Shown: one piece after another, positions 8,805 through 18,413 of the stretch
Position numbering within the stretch: the first letter of the stretch is position 1
Layout of the letters: each line of letters opens with the position of its first letter
Origin: Nitrospiraceae bacterium
Lineage (GTDB): Bacteria > Nitrospirota > Nitrospiria > Nitrospirales > Nitrospiraceae
Assembly (NCBI GenBank): GCA_019637075.1
Contig: JAHBWI010000004.1
Span: forward strand, 372,001 to 436,000
Direction: 5' to 3'
DNA: 64,000 bases
Program-made: the position numbers and the translations under genes
The notes under the pieces: model-generated
Seen by the model: the letters and a program-made list of their open reading frames with translations, nothing else
What the model was told of the DNA's origin: nothing
The model's database searches: none

Positions 8805-10154
8805 TTAGGAGGATTGGTTGGCGAGGAACCGTTCGAGAAAGGTCGTCGATACGTACCCTTTCTGGAAATCCGGGTCGCTGAAGATGCGCTTGTGCAGGGG
8901 AATCGTGGTCTTGATGCCTTCGATCACGAACTCATTCAAGGCGCGGCGCATGCGCGCCATCGCTTCCTGGCGGTCGCGGCCGTGAGTGATCAATTTGGCG
9001 ATCATGGAATCATAGTGGGGCACGACGAGCGCGTTCGGCTCCATGGCGGAATCGACGCGTACGCCGAATCCGCCCGGCGCGGAATATTTGGTGATCTGAC
9101 CGGGACAGGGCGTGAACTTTTCCGGATCTTCGGCATTAATGCGGCACTCGAAACTGTGACCGTTCAGCTTGATGTCTGGCTGCTTGAAGGTCAGGGCCAT
9201 TCCGGCGGCGATACGGATCTGTTCCTTGATCAGATCGATGCCGGTCACCATTTCTGTAATCGGATGTTCGACCTGGATGCGGGTGTTTACTTCCATGAAG
9301 AAGAAATTGCGGTCCTTGTCGAGCAGAAATTCCACCGTGCCCACGTTGCGATAGTGGATGGCCTTTACCGCCTCCACCGCAACCCGCCCGATTTCCCGGC
9401 GCAATCGCTCATCGACCGCCGGGGACGGAGTTTCCTCGACAAGCTTTTGATGGCGCCGTTGGATGGAGCAATCGCGTTCCCCGAGGTGCACGACATGCCC
9501 CCGGTTGTCCGCAATGATTTGGACCTCGATATGACGCGGCTCGAGAAAGTACCGTTCGAGATAGACGCCGTCGTGGCCGAAGGTCGATTTGGCCTCCGCC
9601 TGCGCGGCTTGAAACGCACGGGCCAATTCTTCGGCCTTGTTGACCACCCGCATGCCGCGCCCGCCGCCGCCGGCCGAGGCCTTGATGATGACGGGAAAGC
9701 CGATGGACTTCGCCGCCTCGAGCGCATCCTGTTCGCTCCGCAACTCGCCCGGACTGCCCGGCGTGACCGGAAGCCCGCGCTTGGCGACGACTTCCCGCGC
9801 TTTGGACTTGTCGCCCATGAGGGCGATGTTTTCGGACGTCGGCCCGATGAATTTTACGCCGATCGACTCGCACACCTCGGCGAAGTGGGCGTTTTCTGAT
9901 AGAAAGCCGTACCCGGGGTGGATCGCATCCGCGCCCGTCACCTCGGCGGCGCTCAGCACATTCGGAATGTTGCGGTAGCTGAGGGCGGCTTCCGGCGGAC
10001 CGACGCAGATGTGCTCGTCGGCGGCGCGCACGTGCATTCCTGCGGCGTCGGCCTCGGAATGGATGGCGACCGTCTTGATGCCGAGTTCCTTGCAAGCCCG
10101 GATGACCCGCAGGGCGATTTCTCCGCGATTGGCAACCAAGACTTTCTTGAACAC
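8805..10154 (-). CDS. accC: Acetyl-CoA carboxylase, biotin carboxylase subunit
   Basis: ATP-dependent carboxylation of the biotin on AccB, the first half-reaction of acetyl-CoA carboxylase. The 449-residue product begins [17 protein letters not shown] (encoded by a GTG with a GGAGC-type site upstream), then shows the glycine-rich ATP loop [10 protein letters not shown], the EVQIIAD strand, and the catalytic [12 protein letters not shown]. It follows accB by 72 bp. Full length with no missing residues noticed. Confidence 0.97.
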   Translation of the reverse strand: MFKKVLVANRGEIALRVIRACKELGIKTVAIHSEADAAGMHVRAADEHICVGPPEAALSYRNIPNVLSAAEVTGADAIHPGYGFLSENAHFAEVCESIGVKFIGPTSENIALMGDKSKAREVVAKRGLPVTPGSPGELRSEQDALEAAKSIGFPVIIKASAGGGGRGMRVVNKAEELARAFQAAQAEAKSTFGHDGVYLERYFLEPRHIEVQIIADNRGHVVHLGERDCSIQRRHQKLVEETPSPAVDERLRREIGRVAVEAVKAIHYRNVGTVEFLLDKDRNFFFMEVNTRIQVEHPITEMVTGIDLIKEQIRIAAGMALTFKQPDIKLNGHSFECRINAEDPEKFTPCPGQITKYSAPGGFGVRVDSAMEPNALVVPHYDSMIAKLITHGRDRQEAMARMRRALNEFVIEGIKTTIPLHKRIFSDPDFQKGYVSTTFLERFLANQSS

Positions 10155-10226
10155 AAATAGCTCCGGGATGGGTAATGAGGCTAGGAGGTGGTCGCTGGCG
10201 AACTGCCGGGTTGTGTGCGCATCCTG

Positions 10227-10805
10227 CTAGGCTGTGGCGTTCGGATCGATGAGGAACAGTGGCTGGCCATACTCGACGGGCTTGGTGCTTTCCGCCAGAA
10301 TCCTCGTGATGCGCCCATCCACTTCCGACTCGATCTCGTTCATGAGCTTCATCGCTTCGACGATACAGAGGACTTGGCCCTTCTTCACATAATCCCCTTC
10401 TTCGACATAGGGATCGGCGTCCGGCGACGGGGAGCGGTAGAACGTGCCGACGATCGGCGAGGTGATGGTGACCTGTCCGGCCGTGTCCGCGGGTGCCTGC
10501 GCCTGCGGAGCCGTGGTATGTGGGAGCGGAGCCGCCGTCGGATGCGCCGGTTCGGCGGCATGGGCAGGCGCCGAGCGGACGAACGGTTCGTGGCGCACAC
10601 GGACCCTGATTCCTCCGCGCTCGATTTCGAGCTCAGTCAGGTGGTTCCGCTTGAGCAGATCCACCAACTGCTGGATCTGCGTCGCATGGTCGGGATGGAG
10701 CAGCGCGTGATCGGCCTCGGTACCTCGCGGCGCATACGCGCTCGGGAGCACGATCGGTTTGCCTGCCGCCCTGCCTTTCTCGGATTTTTTTCGCGCCTTA
10801 CTCAA
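10227..10805 (-). CDS. accB: Acetyl-CoA carboxylase, biotin carboxyl carrier protein
   Basis: A 192-residue carrier. The C-terminal biotinyl domain has the EAMKL motif, with the biotinylated lysine at residue 153. It is preceded by an Ala/Pro-rich linker (about residues 85-115) and an N-terminal helical region (ILQQL-type, residues 45-75). The N-terminal 25 residues are unusually lysine-rich. The start overlaps the efp stop in an ATGA arrangement, indicating translational coupling. Confidence 0.95.
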   Translation of the reverse strand: MSKARKKSEKGRAAGKPIVLPSAYAPRGTEADHALLHPDHATQIQQLVDLLKRNHLTELEIERGGIRVRVRHEPFVRSAPAHAAEPAHPTAAPLPHTTAPQAQAPADTAGQVTITSPIVGTFYRSPSPDADPYVEEGDYVKKGQVLCIVEAMKLMNEIESEVDGRITRILAESTKPVEYGQPLFLIDPNATA

Positions 10806-11362
10806 CGCACGCGCTCCACGAAGGCTCTGGTTCGGGTGTCGATACGAATCATTTCGCCGACCTCCAGATAAAGGGGAACCTTGATGATCGCGCCGGTCTC
10901 GACAGTCGCCGGCTTGCTGCCGCCGGAGGCCGTATCTCCACGCACGCCCGGCTCGGCGTCCACGACCTTGAGTTCGATGAACGTGGGCAGGACCACGGTG
11001 ATGGGGCGATGCTCGTACACGAGAATCTTAGCCACCATGTTCTCCTTCAGAAGATCCGCGTTGTCGCCCAATTGCCCCTTCTCATACGTGAATTGTTCGT
11101 AGCTCTCCGTATCCATAAACGTATACGAGTCACCGGTGGCATACAAGAACTGCATATCCCGCTCTTCCAGATCCGGCTCGTCGAACCGCTCGCCTGAACG
11201 AAACGTCCGATCCAGCACGCTGCCGTTCAAATAGCTCTTCAACTTGGTGCGTACGAACGCCCCGCCCTTACCGGGCTTCACGTGCTGGAATTCCACGATG
11301 TAAAACGGTTGACCTTCCACCATCAGGCGGCTGCCGTTACGAAAATCTGCGGTCGAGATCAC
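10802..11362 (-). CDS. efp: Elongation factor P
   Basis: A 186-residue translation factor that relieves ribosome stalling at polyproline stretches. Domain I shows [12 protein letters not shown] with a lysine at position 32, the residue modified in EpmA-type systems; the modifying enzyme is not in this window. The C-terminus ([19 protein letters not shown]) is typical. It starts at GTG with AAGGAG nine bases upstream. It sits between aroQ and accB, a widely conserved gene order. Confidence 0.96.
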   Translation of the reverse strand: MISTADFRNGSRLMVEGQPFYIVEFQHVKPGKGGAFVRTKLKSYLNGSVLDRTFRSGERFDEPDLEERDMQFLYATGDSYTFMDTESYEQFTYEKGQLGDNADLLKENMVAKILVYEHRPITVVLPTFIELKVVDAEPGVRGDTASGGSKPATVETGAIIKVPLYLEVGEMIRIDTRTRAFVERVR

Positions 11363-11395
11363 AACAGTACTCCTTGATACAACGATGAATCGATC

Positions 11396-11887
11396 TTATG
11401 CGCGAGGCGTTTTTTTGCGGACGGCGGTACCGGTTCGGCGCGGCGCATCCGTGGGCGCCAAATGAGCCGCCAAACCCTGGATCGCCAACAAGTACCCGCT
11501 GGGGCCGAACCCTGAAATCTGTCCCAACGCCACCCCGGCAATGAATGACTTGTGCCTGAACTCTTCCCGTTGATGAATGTTGCTCAGATGCACCTCTACC
11601 GTGGGCAGCGAGACTGCGGCAATCGCATCGCGAATGGCCACGCTCGTATGGGTGTACCCAGCCGGGTTGATGACGATACCGTCGAACCGCCCCCTGGCCT
11701 GCTGAATCCAGGTCACCAATTCCCCTTCTACGTTCGACTGCCGCGTTTCAATCGTGAGGCCCAGTTCACGGGCCAGGCGGCCGATCATCTCGTTGATCGC
11801 CGCAAGGGACGTCGTCCCATAAATCGATTGTTCGCGTGTCCCCAGAAGATTCAGGTTGGGGCCATGGAGCACCAGGAGCCGCAGCAT
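11396..11887 (-). CDS. aroQ: Type II 3-dehydroquinate dehydratase
   Basis: Dehydrates 3-dehydroquinate in the shikimate pathway. Small type II enzyme of 163 residues with the N-terminal [13 protein letters not shown], a catalytic tyrosine in IYGTTSL (residue 24), the substrate strand [11 protein letters not shown], and the histidine in [13 protein letters not shown]. The C-terminal 20 residues are a basic extension ([10 protein letters not shown]). Located 33 bp upstream of efp in the same run. Confidence 0.96.
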   Translation of the reverse strand: MLRLLVLHGPNLNLLGTREQSIYGTTSLAAINEMIGRLARELGLTIETRQSNVEGELVTWIQQARGRFDGIVINPAGYTHTSVAIRDAIAAVSLPTVEVHLSNIHQREEFRHKSFIAGVALGQISGFGPSGYLLAIQGLAAHLAPTDAPRRTGTAVRKKTPRA

Positions 11888-12014
11888 GTTTCGGTTGCAC
11901 GTTCCGGTTGTCGATTGGCTGCAGCTGATCCGGATGCTGGCAGCGGCGGCATTGTAACAGGGTGCCCAAGGAGGGTCAAACGCGATGGTGTGGGATCGGA
12001 GGCAGACGAACTCT

Positions 12015-12722
12015 TCAGAATGATACGGACCGGCCGACGCGTTTGGCTTGAATGGCGCGGAGCCATGCTTCGAGACGCGCGATGGTGGCGGCCTTGGTGT
12101 CGATGGACGATTCCTGCGGTGTGAGGGATTCAGATACGGGAGACTCCGCCGTCGGGACGCTTGCGGCGGCCATCGCGGATTCGTCGGCCGTCGCCTCCTT
12201 CTCGGCGTCGATCTTCGGCTCGACCGTCACTTCCGGCTTGCTCTCAAGGGCCGCCCGTTTCTTGGCCCGCTTGGCACGGGGGGTGTCGTCCTCGTCGGCG
12301 CCGGTGATCATTCGCTTGATCGAACGCGCTTCTTCGTCGTAGGCGTTGACGGCGAGGATGGCGCCGCAGGAGCGCAACGCGAGGTCGGCTTTCCCTTCGG
12401 CGGCGTACAACTTGGCCAGCACACGGTGAGCGCGAAGATTGTCGGGACTTTGCTTGACGACTTCTTCGAGGATGGCCTTGGCTTTGACCGGTTGATTCAG
12501 TTGGTCGTAGACGCGGCCTAATGCGGCCATGGCTGTCACGAACCCGGGGTAAACCTTGAGGCCGTCTTCCAGCACGACGGAGGCTTCCGCCCACATTCCC
12601 GCCTTGATATAGGCTTCGGCGAGCGGCATGAAGGACTTGGACTTGGGATCCTTCGCCAAGGCCGTGGCAAGACGGTCGATCTCTGCGGCGGTTTCGGCGT
12701 TGTTGCGCGGTGAAGCAGCCAC
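12015..12722 (-). CDS. Tetratricopeptide repeat protein
   Basis: A 235-residue cytoplasmic protein with three to four TPR units between about residues 10 and 130 ([53 protein letters not shown]), a charged disordered stretch rich in Glu/Ala/Pro, and a short C-terminal helix ending [14 protein letters not shown]. Starts at GTG only 3 bp after coaBC, so it belongs to the operon. TPRs mediate protein contacts; the partner is unknown. Confidence 0.85.
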   Translation of the reverse strand: MAASPRNNAETAAEIDRLATALAKDPKSKSFMPLAEAYIKAGMWAEASVVLEDGLKVYPGFVTAMAALGRVYDQLNQPVKAKAILEEVVKQSPDNLRAHRVLAKLYAAEGKADLALRSCGAILAVNAYDEEARSIKRMITGADEDDTPRAKRAKKRAALESKPEVTVEPKIDAEKEATADESAMAAASVPTAESPVSESLTPQESSIDTKAATIARLEAWLRAIQAKRVGRSVSF

Positions 12723-12725
12723 GAG

Positions 12726-13985
12726 TTAATCCTTTCGCCGACCTCCTCCTCGCGGAGGATCGGCGCGTCGAGAAGGCCCGGCGCCTAACTCCAGTATGCG
12801 GGTCAGGATTCGGTCCGCCACCTCGCGCTTGGTGAGCAGCGGTACCTCGACCATGCCACCCGTTCGATCGAGCAGGCAGACCCGGTTGGTATCGGACCCA
12901 AATCCGGAGCCTGTAGCCGATACATCGTTGGCCACGATCAGGTCGACACGTTTAGCATGCAGCTTTTCCCGCGTATGGGCAAGGAGATCTTCTGTTTCTG
13001 CAGCGAACCCGACCAGGGTCTGGCCGGTTCGTCTACCGGCCAGCTCCTGCAGGATGTCCTCGGTCGGTTCCAGGGAGAGGCTGGTCATAGCGTCGCGCCG
13101 CTTCTTGAGCTTTTGCGCAGCCGGACGGCTGGGGCGAAAATCGGCGACCGCCGCCGCCATGATTGCCGTGTCACACCAGTCGAACCGGCTGAGAAGGGCT
13201 TTTCTCATCTCTTCGGCCGTGACCACCGACACGCGCTCGACACCGGGCGGCGCATCGAGGGCCGTGGGCCCGGAGACCAACACGACTGAGGCCCCCCGTT
13301 TCACGGCTGCTTCGGCCACGGCGTACCCCATCTTTCCTGAGGAGCGGTTCGAAACGAATCTGACCGGGTCGATGGCTTCTTGAGTGGGACCGGCACTGAT
13401 CAGGACACGGCGCCCGGCCCAGTCCCGTAAGGGCCTGAGGGCAACTTGGATCGCCGCCAATATCCGCCCGTCCTCGGCGAGCCGCCCGGTTCCAACCTTG
13501 CCGGAGGCAAGGGGCCCTTCCTCGGGATCGACGATCACGACTCCACGCTTCCGAAGTGTCGCGACATGTTCCCTGACCGACGGATGGTGCCACATATCGC
13601 CGTCCATCGCCGGCGCGATCAGCAGCGGACACGTCGCCGTGAGCAGCATGGTCGACAGGAGGTCATCCGCCAACCCGAGCGCGGCCTTGGCGAGCGTATT
13701 GGCCGTCGCCGGTGCGATCACAATCGCATCGGCCTGCTGCGGCAGACTCAGATGCAACATTTCCTGGTGCGCTTCAAATAGATCGGTGGCGACGTGGGCG
13801 TTGGAGAGGACTTCAAACGTCAGCGGAGTCACGAAACGACGAGCCCCCGCCGTCATCACGACGGACACGGCGGCGGCCTCTCGACGGAGGAGACGGAGCA
13901 ATCCCACGGCCTTATAGGCCGCGATACTCCCGGTGACGCCCAGCACGAGGCGCACACCGGTGAGTGATGGGACGGGAGGCTCCAC
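12726..13985 (-). CDS. coaBC: Bifunctional phosphopantothenoylcysteine decarboxylase / synthetase
   Basis: Two consecutive steps of coenzyme A synthesis. Residues about 1-185 form the FMN-binding CoaC flavoprotein, with TGSIAAYK and the PAMDGDMW clamp. Residues about 190-405 form the CoaB synthetase, with the dimer motif NRSSGKMGYA, the KLKKRRDA lysines, and LEPTEDIL. The conserved histidine is seen in FEAHQEMLH. Length 419 is normal; GTG start. It follows rpoZ by 9 bp, the order gmk-rpoZ-coaBC being conserved in many bacteria. Confidence 0.96.
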   Translation of the reverse strand: MEPPVPSLTGVRLVLGVTGSIAAYKAVGLLRLLRREAAAVSVVMTAGARRFVTPLTFEVLSNAHVATDLFEAHQEMLHLSLPQQADAIVIAPATANTLAKAALGLADDLLSTMLLTATCPLLIAPAMDGDMWHHPSVREHVATLRKRGVVIVDPEEGPLASGKVGTGRLAEDGRILAAIQVALRPLRDWAGRRVLISAGPTQEAIDPVRFVSNRSSGKMGYAVAEAAVKRGASVVLVSGPTALDAPPGVERVSVVTAEEMRKALLSRFDWCDTAIMAAAVADFRPSRPAAQKLKKRRDAMTSLSLEPTEDILQELAGRRTGQTLVGFAAETEDLLAHTREKLHAKRVDLIVANDVSATGSGFGSDTNRVCLLDRTGGMVEVPLLTKREVADRILTRILELGAGPSRRADPPRGGGRRKD

Positions 13986-13994
13986 GGCTTAGTG

Positions 13995-14357
13995 TTATTC
14001 CTCGGCTTCCGGCGCGGCGGCAGGCTTGGCGGTGTCGTCGACGTAGACGCTCAATTCCTTCTTGATCTCCTTGGCATCCTCGCCGGTCATCATCGCCATC
14101 CGTTCGGTTTCGCCTTCCTTCACGCGCTTGGACTCCTTCAAGGCATCCCGCGCTTCTTTCCCGCGTAGGTACTTCACTTCCTGGCGCAACACTTCGTCCA
14201 AGGCGACGGTCGTCTCCTTATTGAAGCGGGACGCGCCATGCGCCTTGGCCCCTTGAATCAAATGCTTGGCTCGCTGGGCCGCGACGATCACCAACCGGTG
14301 CCGCGAATCGAATTGGTTGATGGTGTATTCGGGTAACAGTGACAGCATGTCAACCAT
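13995..14357 (-). CDS. rpoZ: RNA polymerase omega subunit
   Basis: Small 120-residue subunit that helps assemble the beta-prime subunit. The core RHRLVIVAAQRAKHLIQG, about residues 19-36, matches omega. The C-terminus carries an extra charged Ala/Pro/Glu tail. I chose the ATG at 14357, with AAAGGAG ten bases upstream; it overlaps the gmk stop by 8 bp. The neighbours gmk and coaBC support the call. Confidence 0.9.
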   Translation of the reverse strand: MVDMLSLLPEYTINQFDSRHRLVIVAAQRAKHLIQGAKAHGASRFNKETTVALDEVLRQEVKYLRGKEARDALKESKRVKEGETERMAMMTGEDAKEIKKELSVYVDDTAKPAAAPEAEE

Positions 14358-15057
14358 GTTGCGTGGACTCCTTTGCTACGGAGGGGGTCGGCGTGGTGGC
14401 TTGCTTCCCCTCTTTGTCGAGAATGAACTTTTCTTCCAGCCACGTCATATTCAGACGTTTGGTCTTGATCCGCTCGGCCAGGAAGATGCTTTCCAATTCC
14501 TTGAGCGACTGTTTCAAATCGTCGTTACGGACGATGTAGTAATACTCGCGATAGCTCCAGACTTCTTCCTTGGCCTTTTGCAGCCGCCGCTGAATCTCCT
14601 CCGGCGCGTCGCCGGCGCGGGTCTGAAGCCTGGTGCGAAGGACGTCGAACGACGGCGGGAGGATGAAGATATAGACGGCATCCTCGAATTTCTTTTTCAC
14701 GGTCCTGGCACCTTGCACATCGATCTCGAGCAGGACGTCGATCCCCTGCTCCATCTTGTCGGTGAGCGCTTTGCGGGGCGTGCCGTAGAGATTACCGTAC
14801 ACATGGGCCCATTCGACGAACTCGTTGCGGTCGATCATTTGCCGGAACGTCGTTTCATCGGTGAAGAAATACTCCTGGCCGTTGACCTCACCCGGTCTGG
14901 GCTTGCGGGTCGTGTAGGACACGGAATGCCAGAGCCCCGGGACGGTGGCGGAAATTTGCTTACACAACGTGGTCTTTCCCGTTCCCGAAGGAGCCGAGAT
15001 GATAAAGAGAATCCCCCGTCGGACCTGTGACGGTTTCTCGTTGGAGTTTGTACTCAT
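14350..15057 (-). CDS. gmk: Guanylate kinase
   Basis: Phosphorylates GMP to GDP. The P-loop SAPSGTGKTT is near residues 21-30, followed by the GMP-binding SVSYTTRKPRPGE and YFFTDETTF, and LLEIDVQGA. Length 235 includes a C-terminal tail of about 25 residues beyond the usual ~205. Between yicC (31 bp upstream) and rpoZ (overlapping), a standard arrangement. Confidence 0.97.
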   Translation of the reverse strand: MSTNSNEKPSQVRRGILFIISAPSGTGKTTLCKQISATVPGLWHSVSYTTRKPRPGEVNGQEYFFTDETTFRQMIDRNEFVEWAHVYGNLYGTPRKALTDKMEQGIDVLLEIDVQGARTVKKKFEDAVYIFILPPSFDVLRTRLQTRAGDAPEEIQRRLQKAKEEVWSYREYYYIVRNDDLKQSLKELESIFLAERIKTKRLNMTWLEEKFILDKEGKQATTPTPSVAKESTQHG

Positions 15058-15087
15058 CGTGTCACGTCGCGCGGAACAACCCGCCGA

Positions 15088-15966
15088 TTATTCGACATTT
15101 TGAACCTGTTCCCGCAGTTTTTCCAGTTCCGCCTTCATCTGCACGACCAAGGCTGCGATGGCGGCATCGTTGGCCTTCGATCCAATGGTGTTCACTTCCC
15201 GCCCCATTTCCTGGAGCAAAAACTCCAGCGTCTTGCCGATCGACTCCTTGCTTTTGAGACTGTGGTCGAACTGTAGCATATGTGACTCAAGTCTGACCAA
15301 TTCTTCTGAAATGTCCGAGCGATCGGCAAACACGGCCAGTTCCTGGTGCAGGCGAGGCAGATCCGGGAGCTCGCTCCCCAACAGGGCCTGCACGCGTTCC
15401 TTCATCCGGTCGAAGGCCTCCTGCGCCAGCTTCGGAGCCCGTTGCGCTACGGTTTCCTTAGCTGCGCCTATGGTTTTGAGGCGCCCCTCAAGGTCCTTCG
15501 ACAGGGCCAAGCCCTCTCTGGTCCGCATTTTTTCCAGATCGCCCAGGGCTTGCCCCAGAGTCTTCAGCATGGTGGGCCCACAGTCGTCGGCGACCAACGG
15601 CTGGTCGGTCAAGGACAAAATGTCCCGGAAGCCAGCCATGACGGAAAGGTCGATTCCACCTTTGAGTCCCAGCGTCTTTTGCAGCTTTTTTAAGGCCTGG
15701 TGATACTGCTTGGCTAGACCGGCATCCAATTCAATGGATTTGGCGCCGCCGCGCCCGTTCTGGATTGACACGGTCACGTCGACTCGTCCACGCAGGCAAC
15801 GCTGTTGAACGGCCTTTCGCACTTGATCTTCGAAGGCGGCCAGTGCGCGAGGCAATTTGACGGCCACCTCCAAAAATCGATGGTTGACGGATCGCAACTC
15901 CACGATAATGGTCGTGTCCTTGACGGCCGTCTCTCGCTTGCCATATCCGGTCATGCTTCGAATCAT
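15088..15966 (-). CDS. yicC: YicC-family endoribonuclease
   Basis: The start at 15966 gives MIRSMTGYGKRE, the near-invariant N-terminus of the YicC family, and makes an ATGA overlap with the nth stop, so I prefer it to a start seven codons upstream. About 292 residues. The C-terminus shows the DUF1732-like FLLQEMGREVNTIGSKAND. Characterised family members are endoribonucleases; the substrate here is unknown. In operon with gmk directly downstream. Confidence 0.93.
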   Translation of the reverse strand: MIRSMTGYGKRETAVKDTTIIVELRSVNHRFLEVAVKLPRALAAFEDQVRKAVQQRCLRGRVDVTVSIQNGRGGAKSIELDAGLAKQYHQALKKLQKTLGLKGGIDLSVMAGFRDILSLTDQPLVADDCGPTMLKTLGQALGDLEKMRTREGLALSKDLEGRLKTIGAAKETVAQRAPKLAQEAFDRMKERVQALLGSELPDLPRLHQELAVFADRSDISEELVRLESHMLQFDHSLKSKESIGKTLEFLLQEMGREVNTIGSKANDAAIAALVVQMKAELEKLREQVQNVE

Positions 15967-16655
15967 CGCGGCAGTTTCCCCTTCCATTCACAGTCGTCGT
16001 AGATCGAGCAGGCTCCGCACTTCGGCTTGCGCGCCAGACAGACATAGCGCCCGTGCAACAACAGACGCTGGGACCCTTCGGTCCAATCCTTCTGCGGAAA
16101 CTGGGCTTGGAGATCGAGTTCGATTTTCGTCGGGTCGGTGTGGGTGGTGAGGCCAAGACGCGACGCAACTCGTTTCACATGCGTATCGACGACGATTGCC
16201 GGTTTCCCAAATGCGTTGCCCAGGATGACGTTGGCGGTCTTACGACCAACTCCCGGCAATGAAGTCAGGGCCTCCATCTCCTGGGGCACAGTGCCATCGA
16301 AGCGCTCAACCACCGCCTGCGCGCAACGGATGAGATTTCTGGCTTTGGCTTTATAAAAGCCCGTGGGTCGGATCAGTGCTTCCAGTTCGTTCGGTACAGC
16401 CGAGGCCAATTGGGATGGGGTACGATAGCGGCGGAACAGCGCCGGCGTCACCTGGTTGACCCGTTGATCCGTGCATTGGGCGGACAGGATCGTGGCCACC
16501 AATAACTCCCAGGCGTTCGCGTGATCCAGTTCGACCTTGACCCGGGGAGCTGTCGAACAGAGCGTCGTGAAAATACGGCCGGCCCGGGCATTTCGGGGCG
16601 CGCGAGCGGACCGCTGGCGTACAACTGGTGTCATCATCGGGGTGCGGCCCGCCAT
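15963..16655 (-). CDS. nth: Endonuclease III, base-excision DNA glycosylase
   Basis: Removes oxidised pyrimidines. The helix-hairpin-helix LPGVGRKTANVIL carries the catalytic lysine, the following VVDTHVKRV the catalytic aspartate, and the C-terminal C-x6-C-x2-C-x5-C cluster (CLARKPKCGACSIYDDC) the [4Fe-4S] ligands. I chose the ATG at 16655, just past the hflX stop; an upstream TTG at 16682 would overlap hflX. The first 20 residues or so are basic and not conserved, so the true start may be slightly later (ATG 16637). Confidence 0.93.
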   Translation of the reverse strand: MAGRTPMMTPVVRQRSARAPRNARAGRIFTTLCSTAPRVKVELDHANAWELLVATILSAQCTDQRVNQVTPALFRRYRTPSQLASAVPNELEALIRPTGFYKAKARNLIRCAQAVVERFDGTVPQEMEALTSLPGVGRKTANVILGNAFGKPAIVVDTHVKRVASRLGLTTHTDPTKIELDLQAQFPQKDWTEGSQRLLLHGRYVCLARKPKCGACSIYDDCEWKGKLPR

Positions 16656-16665
16656 TGTGCAGGGG

Positions 16666-18354
16666 TTACGGACGAGATGCAAGTGCCGACGGCACCGTCA
16701 CGGCATGGGATGGCTCATCCGTCCCGGCCGCGCGAGCTGCCAAGAATGCTTCAAGATGGGCCGTGAGCGGACGCAGGCTGTCCTTGCGAAGGGCGGAAAT
16801 GCTGATCGCGTGATATCGGGCGCAGAGCACCAAAGATTCATGCGCTGATAACCGGTCGCACTTGTTCAGCACGAGGACGCGCGGAATCCCGTCGACCTGG
16901 AGGGTAGAAAGAATCTCCTCGACGGACTTGATCTGCAGATCAATGTCCTTCGCGGTTACGTCCACGACGTGCAGCAGCATGTCCGCATCTCGGAGTTCCT
17001 CCAACGTCGTCCGGAAGGCGCCGACCAGATCCTTCGGCAGATCACGAATGAACCCGACCGTGTCGGTCACAATGATTTCGCGGTCTTCAGGAAAGCGTAA
17101 CCGGCGGCTTGTGGTATCGAGCGTCTCGAAGAGGCGATCCTCGGCCGACACTTGGCTGTCGGTCAGTGCGTTCAGCAACGTCGACTTGCCTGCGTTCGTG
17201 TAGCCGACGATAGACACGATCGGGAGCGAGTGACGGATGCGCCTCGATCGCCGCTGGTCCAGACTCCTGGCGATATGCGCCAACTCCCGCTCCAGATGAG
17301 CAATGCGATCGCGGATTCGCCGGCGATCGGTTTCGAGTTTGGTTTCTCCTGGTCCCCTGCTGCCGATCCCGCCGCCCAACCGGGACAACGATGTGCCGCG
17401 GCCCAGCAGCCGTGGCAAGAGGTAGCGCAGTTGCGCCAGCTCAACCTGGACCTTGCCCTCTCTCGTGTGGGCGCGGCGGGCGAAGATGTCCAGGATCAGT
17501 TGGGTGCGATCGATGACCTTGATATCCGTCACCTCCGCGATGGCGCGGGCTTGGGCGGGAGCCAAGTCTTGGTCGAAGATCAGGAGGTCCGCCCCTCGCT
17601 GCAAGGCTCTGATGACGACTTCCTTCAATTTGCCTCGTCCCAACAGGAAGCGCTGGTAGTCCTCGTGCGTCCGTTGGTGGATACGGTCCAGCACCGCGAC
17701 GCCGGCCGAGGCCGCCAGCTCGCTCAATTCCTCCAAATGCTCTTCCTGTTCGGCTCGGCTTTTTGTGCTCGCGCTCACCAGAATCGCCGATTCCTCGCCG
17801 TCCACGACGGTGAAGTGCGTATCCTTTTGAAGGAGGTCAGCGTCGAGCGCCTTCAGGAAGCTGTCGAGTTGCAGCGTGAGGTGATGCGCGGGCATGGGCT
17901 TCAGCAACTGACAAATCTGTCCCTGACTATTCGGTGGCAGGAGATGCGCGAGGTGCAGGATCGTTGGATTCCCCTCCTCGTCGACGTTGAGCGCCCCGAT
18001 AAGATCGAGCCGGAGCAGTGCGAGACTGGTCAGATCTTCCTGCGTCAACGGTTCATCGGACAAGTTCGTCCGAATCAAGCGTAGACCGCGCAAGGAACGG
18101 ATACCGGCGCGAAATTTTCCGAGTGAATCGACCGTCGGCACGCAACCGGCACCGACCAGCACCTGCTCGATCACTCCCCGGCGGGTCAGGAGGAGGCCGA
18201 TCGGGCGGCGAATTTCGCGGCTCAACTGCGTGGTGGCGCGCGCTAACTCAGGGGTCAGGACTGCGGCGGCGGGAACGCGACGGCGATACAGCCGTTCAAG
18301 GGCGGCAATATGACTGGCCTTGAGGCCGGTGGTTTGTCCGAAGATCGTCGGAAT
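16666..18354 (-). CDS. hflX: Ribosome-associated GTPase HflX, probable ATT start codon
   Basis: A 562-residue HflX: an N-terminal nucleotide-binding domain followed by a linker with the family glycine signature LSRLGGGIGSRGPGETKLE, then the G domain with GYTNAGKST, DTVGF and NKCD. HflX splits stalled or stressed 70S ribosomes. No ATG or GTG exists upstream of the conserved N-terminus. The family-typical GLKASHI and RLYRRRVP segments are encoded upstream of a TTG at 18225, and the frame first meets a good ribosome binding site (GGAGG, six bases) at an ATT at 18354. The assigned start is therefore non-canonical. Confidence 0.9.
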   Translation of the reverse strand: MPTIFGQTTGLKASHIAALERLYRRRVPAAAVLTPELARATTQLSREIRRPIGLLLTRRGVIEQVLVGAGCVPTVDSLGKFRAGIRSLRGLRLIRTNLSDEPLTQEDLTSLALLRLDLIGALNVDEEGNPTILHLAHLLPPNSQGQICQLLKPMPAHHLTLQLDSFLKALDADLLQKDTHFTVVDGEESAILVSASTKSRAEQEEHLEELSELAASAGVAVLDRIHQRTHEDYQRFLLGRGKLKEVVIRALQRGADLLIFDQDLAPAQARAIAEVTDIKVIDRTQLILDIFARRAHTREGKVQVELAQLRYLLPRLLGRGTSLSRLGGGIGSRGPGETKLETDRRRIRDRIAHLERELAHIARSLDQRRSRRIRHSLPIVSIVGYTNAGKSTLLNALTDSQVSAEDRLFETLDTTSRRLRFPEDREIIVTDTVGFIRDLPKDLVGAFRTTLEELRDADMLLHVVDVTAKDIDLQIKSVEEILSTLQVDGIPRVLVLNKCDRLSAHESLVLCARYHAISISALRKDSLRPLTAHLEAFLAARAAGTDEPSHAVTVPSALASRP

Positions 18355-18413
18355 GGCTGCCCTCCTTCCGGTCGTTTGAGCGAACAGATCAGGGAACCGG
18401 CTGCGTACCGGTC

